NCBI GenBank assembly: GCA_918026815.1 | Contig: CAKJVC010000033.1 | Span: 1 to 64,000 of the forward strand | Direction: 5' to 3' | DNA: 64,000 nt | From: Chalara sp. BL73 | Taxonomy: Eukaryota > Ascomycota > Leotiomycetes > Helotiales | In this document: positions 57,468-64,000 of the stretch, piece after piece | Numbering within the stretch: the stretch's first letter is position 1 | Layout of the letters: each line of letters begins with the position of its first letter | Notes under the pieces: generated by a model | What the model was told of the DNA's origin: nothing | Database searches by the model: none | What the model saw: the letters and a program-made list of their open reading frames with translations, nothing else | Position numbers and translations under genes: made by a program

Positions 57468-60263
57468 TTAGTCATAAAGAGCCAATTCCATATCGTCTCC
57501 TCCAAGTGCCTCCGCAACATCGTCTACCTCCATTTCATCGCTAGATTCTCCCTCTGATTCTCCCTGGTGGTTAGGAATCACGGTAACTCTTCCATCATCC
57601 ATTACCACCCGCGCCATCTCACCATCTTTAATGCCACCTCTTAGTAACAAGACCGCTAATCTGTTCAAGACCTCCCTCTCGATCAATCTTGCCAGTGGTC
57701 TTGCACCATAAGCAGGTGAGTAACCTGCGGCGCCAAGATAGTCTCTGACCGCCGGCGAGGCATCGATGACAATATTCTTTCCGTTCTGTTCGAGACGCTT
57801 CTGAATCTCACCAAGTCGTACATCGACAATTTTGCGGATCTCGTTCTTGGTGAGACGATTGAAGATGACTGTTTTGCTGATACGGTTCAAGAATTCGGGA
57901 AGGAAGTAATCTTGTAAGGCTTGTTCGACCAAGGTTCTAGTTGTTGGATCAATCTTGCCATTTGCTGCGTTTGGTCGTGAAAGATACTCTGCGCCCAAGT
58001 TCGAGGTCATGACGACGATACAGTTGCGCGCATCGACCACGCGTCCCTGGCCATCTGTGATTCGGCCATCATCCATGAGTTGTAAGAGAACAGTGAGAAC
58101 TTCTTTTGCGGCTTTCTCAACCTCGTCGAACAGCAAGATTGAGAATGGTCTTCGACGAAGAGCCTCCGTAAGCTGTCCACCAGCATCGTGACCAACATAG
58201 CCCGGCGGGGCACCAATCATTCTACTGAGGGAGTGACGCTCCTGGTATTCTGACATATCGAGCCGAATCATAGCTTTTGGATCGTCGAACAGAAACTCGG
58301 CAAGGGCTTTGGTAAGAAGCGTCTTACCCGTTCCAGATGGACCGCAGAATAGGAAACTTGGAGGTGAGTTGGGATTGCTGAGACCAGCTCGTTGCAGACG
58401 GATGGCGTTGGAAACTGCATTCACCGCTTCTCTCTGGCCTACAACGATCTTGGCAAGAACCTTCTCCATGTTCAGGAGTTTGTCTTTCTCGGTAGTCTTT
58501 AGTCGTGTAACTGGAATACCCGTAGCACGAGCCACGATTTCGTTGATTTGATCTGGACCAACCACATCCGTAATGAGGGAGCCTCCTGAATCAGGGTTGG
58601 CATCTGAACTCAGAGCCGCATCAGCAGCTTTCTTTTCCTTTTCTAAATTCTTGATGAACGCCTCTTGGTCGGGGATGGCATAGTATTGTAGATCGGCAGC
58701 CTTGGAATCCTCGCCAGATCGCTTCGCATCTTCCAACTTAACACGCAAGGCATCGAGCTTAACCTTAGCTTCCTGGATGGCCTTGCCTCTAGCTCGCTCG
58801 CGTTCATATTTGTCGCGCAATGGTCTAAGCTCTTCCTCAACGTTACTTGCATCTTGTTTGGCTTGTGCAAGACGTGCTTGAGAAGCCTCGTCCTTTTCTC
58901 GCGATAGAGCATGTATTTCGATCTTTAATTGTCGTAATTTGCGGTCCAATGAATCTAATACCTCAGGCTGTGATTCTCGAGCGACACGAACAGCTGCTGC
59001 GGCTTCATCGATAAGGTCTACAGCAGAATCAGGTAGGCGCCTTTGAGTTAGGTACCGTGCAGCTAAAGTTGCTGAGGCGACAATCGCACCATCTGAGATG
59101 TTAACTCCGTGGTGAACTTCAAATCTTTCCTTCAAACCTCTCAGGATTGAGATAGTTTCTGGAACAGTAGGTTCTTTTACGAGTACTTGTTGGAATCGAC
59201 GTTCGAATGCTGCATCTTTTTCGATATATTTTCGGTACTCCGCAAGAGTTGTTGCGCCGATGCAATGTAACTGTCCTCTCGCTAACATGGGCTTGAGCAT
59301 GTTCGCAGCATCCATCCCTCCCTCACCACTTGATCCTGCGCCCATAAGCAGATGCATCTCGTCCACAAAGAGGACAATCATCTCTTTCGTTTCCTCAATT
59401 TCCTTTAATATACCCTTCATTCTCTCTTCGAACTCTCCTCTATATTTGCTGCCTGCAACAATGGAGCTGACATCGAGAGATAACAACTTGCACGCTGCGA
59501 GATTATCTGGAACATCGGAGTTGACTATTCGTTGTGCTAGACCCTCAACGACCGTTGTCTTTCCTACGCCAGGCTCTCCAATTAAGACTGGGTTGTTCTT
59601 TGTACGTCTTGACAGGATGCGGACCACTCGTCGAATTTCTTCCTCTCGGCCAATGACCGGGTCCATCTTTCCTTCTCGAGCCATGGCTGTCATATCGATA
59701 GTGAACTTCTTGAGGTTCTCGTGTTCTTCCTCTGCATCCGCCGTCTTCGAGTCAACCCTCTTTGTCCCTCGAATTTGCTGGACGGCATCTTGCAAAACCT
59801 TGACGTTGGGAATATTGGCGTCTTTAAGATATGCTTGAGTAGAGGGGTCCTGTGCTAATGCCATAATGAGATGGTCCACAGCAATATATGAATCCTTCTG
59901 CGTCTTTTGAAGCTCCTGCGCTTTCCTCAAGACTGTTGAAAACGTTGGCGCCATTGATATGTGATCTGGCGGGGGGTCCTGACTTGGCAATCGAACAAGA
60001 CCCTTTTGGAGGGCGCGTTTGAAGGCTTGGGGATCGCCATTTGCTCGATCAACAGCTTGACGAAATAGAGATTGTGACGCTGTGCCGTGAGAAGCATTCG
60101 TAGTTTGCTGTTGGTCTTTAGATTCGTCTACTGGGGGGTCGAGGAGACTGAGGGCGAGATGGAGGGGTAGCAGTTGGGAATGGCTATACTGCTCTGCCAA
60201 TGCCATCGCATCGGTGAGGGCTTTTTGCGCCCTCTCCGTAAAATCCATATTCGAGGCCGACAT
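57468..60263 (-). CDS. HSP104: Hsp104/ClpB protein disaggregase
   Basis: Single exon of 931 aa from the ATG at 60263; the frame opens 8 codons earlier at a TTG, which I reject. The N-terminal Clp-N domain (about 5-150) is present, unlike mitochondrial Hsp78. Walker A of the first AAA+ ring is GEPGVGKT at about 229-236 with Walker B LFVDEMH; the middle coiled-coil domain spans about 405-530; the second ring has GPSGTGKT and LLFDEVEKAA. The end is acidic (DDMELALYD), as in cytosolic Hsp104. Length agrees with Neurospora Hsp98. It forms hexamers that pull proteins out of aggregates with Hsp70 and Hsp40 for thermotolerance. The absence of introns fits a heat-shock gene that must be expressed when splicing is impaired. 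A heat-shock element lies about 315 bp upstream. Confidence 0.97.
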   Translation of the reverse strand: MSASNMDFTERAQKALTDAMALAEQYSHSQLLPLHLALSLLDPPVDESKDQQQTTNASHGTASQSLFRQAVDRANGDPQAFKRALQKGLVRLPSQDPPPDHISMAPTFSTVLRKAQELQKTQKDSYIAVDHLIMALAQDPSTQAYLKDANIPNVKVLQDAVQQIRGTKRVDSKTADAEEEHENLKKFTIDMTAMAREGKMDPVIGREEEIRRVVRILSRRTKNNPVLIGEPGVGKTTVVEGLAQRIVNSDVPDNLAACKLLSLDVSSIVAGSKYRGEFEERMKGILKEIEETKEMIVLFVDEMHLLMGAGSSGEGGMDAANMLKPMLARGQLHCIGATTLAEYRKYIEKDAAFERRFQQVLVKEPTVPETISILRGLKERFEVHHGVNISDGAIVASATLAARYLTQRRLPDSAVDLIDEAAAAVRVARESQPEVLDSLDRKLRQLKIEIHALSREKDEASQARLAQAKQDASNVEEELRPLRDKYERERARGKAIQEAKVKLDALRVKLEDAKRSGEDSKAADLQYYAIPDQEAFIKNLEKEKKAADAALSSDANPDSGGSLITDVVGPDQINEIVARATGIPVTRLKTTEKDKLLNMEKVLAKIVVGQREAVNAVSNAIRLQRAGLSNPNSPPSFLFCGPSGTGKTLLTKALAEFLFDDPKAMIRLDMSEYQERHSLSRMIGAPPGYVGHDAGGQLTEALRRRPFSILLFDEVEKAAKEVLTVLLQLMDDGRITDGQGRVVDARNCIVVMTSNLGAEYLSRPNAANGKIDPTTRTLVEQALQDYFLPEFLNRISKTVIFNRLTKNEIRKIVDVRLGEIQKRLEQNGKNIVIDASPAVRDYLGAAGYSPAYGARPLARLIEREVLNRLAVLLLRGGIKDGEMARVVMDDGRVTVIPNHQGESEGESSDEMEVDDVAEALGGDDMELALYD

Positions 60264-60984
60264 GGTGTGAAGTTGTTTAGGTGTCAATCAGTATTGTGTG
60301 AAACTTTTGCACGCACTGTCTATTTGTATGTATGTGCAATGCTGTGACGTCTTTCCGAAAATCCAAGAATTCGCTGGAATAACTTGATTTGCTCGGGATT
60401 GATTATTTGAAAAAAAACAACAATGGAGGGGGAAAACAAATACAGAAACAAAGACTTGTGGATGTTTTATAGACACAGTCGATCGATGTTCAGGATCAGG
60501 CCAGTAGGATCCAGTAGGCACTCGAAAAAAAAGTGAGCTGTCCAGATATATTCCTCTTCCTTCTCGGCTCTACTAGAAGCTTCTCACAGCCTAACTGAAT
60601 CCCTGACTCCCGACCAACCGAAGTGCGGCTACAGGGGGTTCGGCACTAACAACCAAGCCTAACCGGGTGCGGAAGAACTATATTCCGCAAGACTTGACTG
60701 CACTGGTCCAGACACATCTTTGTTAGATAATGTAAGTAGAAAAAGAAATTTACACGGAGACCAAAAAAGAAAACACTACTATTACCATTTGCTTTTGTTC
60801 AATGCGAGAAACTCTCCAGTTGCTGGCGGTGAATTGTAGCTGTCTGCTTAGCCTGTAGGTTGCCTCCCCAGCACCTGCATTTTGCTTGGCAGTAGCGTAT
60901 GATTTTCGCGAATTTCAATGTCAAAAGGTGCAACGAACAGTCGTAGCCCTATCACCATCGCCGCCACTCGAATCATCATTCGAC
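60264..60984. promoter_or_regulatory. Divergent promoter region between Hsp104 and mL67 genes
   Basis: About 720 bp between the two start codons. It contains the heat-shock element at 60551-60584 and several A runs. The last 126 bp before 60985 stay open in the mL67 frame and may be coding through an upstream exon. Confidence 0.55.
60551..60584. promoter_or_regulatory. Heat-shock element upstream of HSP104
   Basis: AGAAGCTTCT at 60575-60584 is a perfect nGAAnnTTCn core. Two more TTC triplets, at 60551 and 60561, stand on the same 5-bp grid, giving a gapped element for the Hsf1 trimer. About 290-320 bp upstream of the Hsp104 ATG. Confidence 0.55.
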
Positions 60985-63100
60985 ATGATGCAAGCTCGCA
61001 TCAAGAATGCCAATCTCTTCTCTCCAGCAGCTCATGAGAAGCTGTTGAGGAAGGCCATTCCTGGTCTAGCACCAGAACATGGACGGGATATCTATGTTTT
61101 CAGCCACATGCAGACCAACCAAGTCATCTACTCCCTCAATAAGGCTATAAATGTAATTTGCCCTGATGGAACTCGTCCGCGAAGCTTTGGAACTCATAAC
61201 TGACGGGCTGGTATAGCCCACCGATGCTTTAGCTCAGATACCCTACAATGGCAAAAAGACCGTACCACGACATATTCGAAAAGATCTATGGAATCCTTTA
61301 GCCACGATAAGCTTCAAGCCAGGCGCAGGCAGTATAGGGCTGTCTGCCTATCAGAAATTGCGCGAGTTTCGTAAAGAGCATGAGTTATCATGGGGTGACG
61401 AAATAAGGTATAAAGTTGACGGCAAAACACCAGAGTCCAAAAAGGCGAGGGGCCGAAAGCTGATGGATCAGAAAGCCAACACTATAGCAGATATAGCAAC
61501 GGTGTTGGCGAAAATTGGTACTGTAGAAGGCGCAGAGATTGGCTTAAAGGGGGCTATCAAGGATGAGGAGGCGCGGAGAACCTTCATCGAAGATCAGGTT
61601 ACGAGGATAGGAGAAAAACGAGCCAGGCAAGGTTTCAGTGCAGCTGAGCAACAGCAAGCAAAAGATGCGAAACGGAAAGAGTTAGAAGAGAAATTCCAAA
61701 ATGAGTTCGCAGAGGAGGGTTTTGAAAAGGTCACAGTGCGTTGGTCAAACCCTGTGGATGCCGAATTCGCAGATACGTGGAGCGAGAACGTGGTCCACGA
61801 TTCCCTTCAATGGAGAAAATCCTTGGGTGGACCATCGATCGCAGAAAATCAAGTCTCTGAAGAAACAAGTAAAGGCGGGGAAGAGAAAGTGGATGGAGCT
61901 TACGAGCATTTGACGTACCCTGTCAAGCTCTCACCATATCTGAACATGAAGTTTCAAAGGGCCCAGGAGAAGAGAATGAGCGAAGCTAAGAAAGCGCTTG
62001 CAAAAGCAGAGGAATCATTGACCCTGGCTGATAGCCTAGTTTTGGGCTTGAGCCCTGCCCAACGAGTAGAGCAGTTGAAGAAGCTCAATATGATACAGGA
62101 GCATGCAGCATACGTCGTAGATGATCTTCAAAGGTACGCGAATATTGTAGAGAAACAGAAACTGAGCTCAGATGGAAAACTCGTGGCTTTCGAATCAGAA
62201 GCCCCACAGCACATTGATCTCGCGGCCCAGTTAGAGAAGATCGAACGTGTCGAACAGAGCATTAAAAACGCCAAGAGGAATCTGGCGAGGATGGAACAGG
62301 ATGTAAATGAAGCCGAAGCATATGAAGCCGCACCAAAGCCCACGAAGGGTCAGAAGCAAGCAACTTACATCGAAGACCAACTTCGAAGGAAAGCGGCTTA
62401 CCTAGAAGAGCAAGGAATCAGCCCCGAGGAGAGGACGAAGGCCATTGCGGAACATCAGCTTTATCTAGAAACCATGATTGCGGAACAGAACCAGTATCTT
62501 GAACCAGGCGACCTTGAACGAATTCCTGAACAGCCAACTCCACCTAGTCCAGATAAGATTGCAGAATGGCGCCAGCGTCTAGAAGACAAAAACCATGATC
62601 TCGAGGGACTCCGCGAATGTTTGAACAGCGCAGTCCGAAACATGCGCCTCGCGCGATCAAAAGGCAAAGCAGCGCGGATGCAAAAACAAGTCGAGGAGGA
62701 CCAAAACAGTACAGAGCAAGCTCCAGTATCAACGGGCGATGGTGTTAGCAACCAGCGAGCAAGGCTCGAGCAACTGCAGCGATATCGCGCAGATCTCGAG
62801 TCTAGGCTCGCGGCTCACGATGCAGTCCCAGCCACAGGCTCCCCTGAGTATCGTGCCTTAGTTGAGAGGCATGAGAGAAATGTTCAGGGACGCATCAAGT
62901 GGTTGCAGCAGGGCACACTGAGCACGGGTCAGCAGGCAGAGCACGCCGCCGAGTACCGGGCACACCTGGGGAAGAAGGCTGCGGAGGTGCTGGCCGGCGC
63001 AGAGAAGGAGTGGACGCGCGTGCGCAAGGGGTTGGAGGCAAAGATTGAGCGTGCAAAGCAACAGGAGAGCCGTGTCTCTATGAAAGTTGCTGCGCAGTAG
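60985..63100 (+). CDS. Mitochondrial large-subunit ribosomal protein mL67 / Mhr1 with long coiled-coil extension
   Basis: Exons: 60985-61152 and 61217-63100 (donor GTAATT, acceptor TATAG), at least 683 aa. The join reads IYSLNKAIN, PTDALAQIPYNGKK. The Mhr1/mL67 core is the first about 150 residues: PEHGRDIYVFSHMQTNQVIY, KKTVPRHIRKDLWNPL and LSAYQKLREFRKEHEL. Yeast Mhr1 (226 aa) is both a mitoribosome large-subunit protein and a DNA-pairing protein for mitochondrial recombination. Here about 500 more residues follow, almost all charged helix with heptads (KRMSEAKKALAKAEESL; RVEQSIKNAKRNLARMEQDV). The role of that extension is unknown. N-terminus: the frame stays open upstream to 60859 with protein-like sequence (CQKVQRTVVALSPSPPLE) but no ATG, so a short upstream exon carrying the start and presequence is likely. 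Confidence 0.87.
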
Positions 63101-63669
63101 GGAGGGAAGCTTGGTGCGGCCAAGGGGCGTGAGCACATCGGACTCGAAATTTCTCTCATGGAAAACCTATGCTCTTGAATGGGACGGTAAATTATTGTAA
63201 ATTATCACATGGCATCGCGTGGCGCATGTATAAATATACGGCGAGACGTGCTGGAATCTGTACCTTATTTGTATAACATAAACAAAAGCATTAGACCAAG
63301 AATTGTCTGCGAAGGACCTATACGCAACATGCCATTGCTGACTTGTGATTCTGCTAAAAAATAAATGACCGGCTTCAAAAATATTCGCATCTAGATCATA
63401 TCCAACAAACATTATGCACACTGGACTTTAAACGCTATGCTATCCACATCTTCTCTCAGCTCAGCTTAACCCAACTCAGCGGCTGCCAAATTCAACCCAT
63501 CATTCAGGGCCGTGTATATTTACAAGAATTATTTGTAATATAATGCAATCATTAAAAACTCCATTCCAAATCTATACCATCAAGGCCGTATCTCATCACG
63601 AGAAAAATAATTACGACTAAAGAATGAGCTTGATAAAGCAGTAAATTTGAACAAAAGAAAAATAACCGA
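63101..63669. other. Intergenic stretch between convergent genes
   Basis: About 570 bp, AT-rich, between two stop codons; 3' UTRs expected. Nothing else seen. Confidence 0.5.
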
Positions 63670-64000
63670 TTATCGAAATCGTGGATCCTGCATCATGTTA
63701 TTCCAATCCTCACCTTCGCCGCTGAAGATATCGAAGCTTAGTTCGCCGGTGGGGGTGAGACCAGAGTGATAATGCATCTCCGGAGGATGTAAGCCTGCCA
63801 TCGGAGTGTGTTCCTCGACCTGGCCGGCAATATCGAAGGGCGGCTGGCCTTGCATCAAGTATGGCGGGATAGGGCCAAAGAGCTGACCCTCGAGATCATC
63901 GTAGACTGGACCGGGGGTTCCGTGAGAGAGGAATATAGGTGGTCCCTGGCTGCTGCCGCCGCCCATGTGACCAAATTCCTCCCGCTTGACGCTGTCAAAG
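63670..64000 (-). CDS. 3' end of a gene cut by the window edge, unidentified
   Basis: The minus frame is open from the right edge to the stop at 63670 (about 109 codons). It reads FDSVKREEFGHMGGGSSQGP, later GPIPPYLMQGQPPFDIAG, PPEMHYHSGLTPTGELSFDI and ends MMQDPRFR. The sequence is rich in Gly, Pro and His with scattered acidic and aromatic residues, as in C-terminal activation regions of fungal transcription factors, and VKREE resembles a sumoylation site (psi-K-x-E). The DNA-binding part, if any, lies outside the window. Identity unknown. Confidence 0.65.
   Translation of the reverse strand, partial: FDSVKREEFGHMGGGSSQGPPIFLSHGTPGPVYDDLEGQLFGPIPPYLMQGQPPFDIAGQVEEHTPMAGLHPPEMHYHSGLTPTGELSFDIFSGEGEDWNNMMQDPRFR

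Noticed and set aside
59260..59838. 192-codon plus frame within the Hsp104 gene
   Set aside because: Antisense to highly conserved AAA+ coding sequence.
1..64000. CRISPR arrays, bacterial operons or ribosome binding sites
   Set aside because: Introns, a split tRNA and fungal gene families show a eukaryotic nuclear genome; no regularly spaced repeats were seen.

Overview
The window is nuclear DNA of a filamentous ascomycete (Pezizomycotina). The evidence is the set of short introns (about 45-80 nt) with GTRAGT-type donors and CTAAC/CTGAC branch points, an intron-bearing tRNA-Glu, an Hsp104, a mitochondrial ClpP (absent from budding yeast), an M36 fungalysin, a GH78 rhamnosidase and several fungal-only proteins of unknown function. 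Gene content would suit a Leotiomycetes-like fungus, but that placement is an impression. I rebuilt exon structures by hand from splice signals and reading frame.

Layout. 1-8.8 kb: one J-domain protein with a long disordered tail (minus), flanked by large gene-free stretches. 8.8-11.8 kb: a mitochondrial tRNA m1A methyltransferase (TRM61 family, minus) divergent from a monoacylglycerol-lipase-like hydrolase (plus), 238 bp apart. 13.6-18.4 kb: a basic nuclear-looking protein, then a mitochondrially targeted unknown protein (minus) divergent from mitochondrial ClpP (plus) across 222 bp; ClpP has two tiny internal exons (19 and 26 nt). 18.8-23.9 kb: two C2H2 zinc-finger proteins with C-x4-C fingers, head to head across 2.3 kb. 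25.5-27.5 kb: a secreted fungalysin. 30.3-31.2 kb: a small secreted, probably GPI-anchored protein. 33.4 kb: tRNA-Glu(CTC). 34.4-35.5 kb: two small fungal genes, one needing a frameshift or unusual start. 35.5-40.4 kb: a 5-kb gene desert. 40.5-45.8 kb: two convergent genes for large low-complexity proteins. 47.6-48.5 kb: a decayed gene with a recognisable Sin3-type PAH repeat. 49.3-56.5 kb: prolidase, secreted alpha-L-rhamnosidase, a small signal-peptide/single-pass membrane protein and a small secreted protein. 57.5-63.1 kb: Hsp104 with a heat-shock element upstream, and mL67/Mhr1 with a very long coiled-coil extension. At the right edge is the 3' end of one more gene.

How genes work together: four genes point to mitochondrial gene expression and proteostasis (TRM61-like, the unknown 455-aa protein, ClpP, mL67), but they are scattered and I do not read them as a cluster. 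The 49-57 kb stretch is rich in secretory-pathway proteins. I found no mobile element that I can name, no CRISPR and no biosynthetic cluster. I see no clear new system; the most notable items are the PAH pseudogene, the ClpP microexons, the extended mL67, the possible frameshift at about 34.86 kb, and several conserved-looking proteins without known function.
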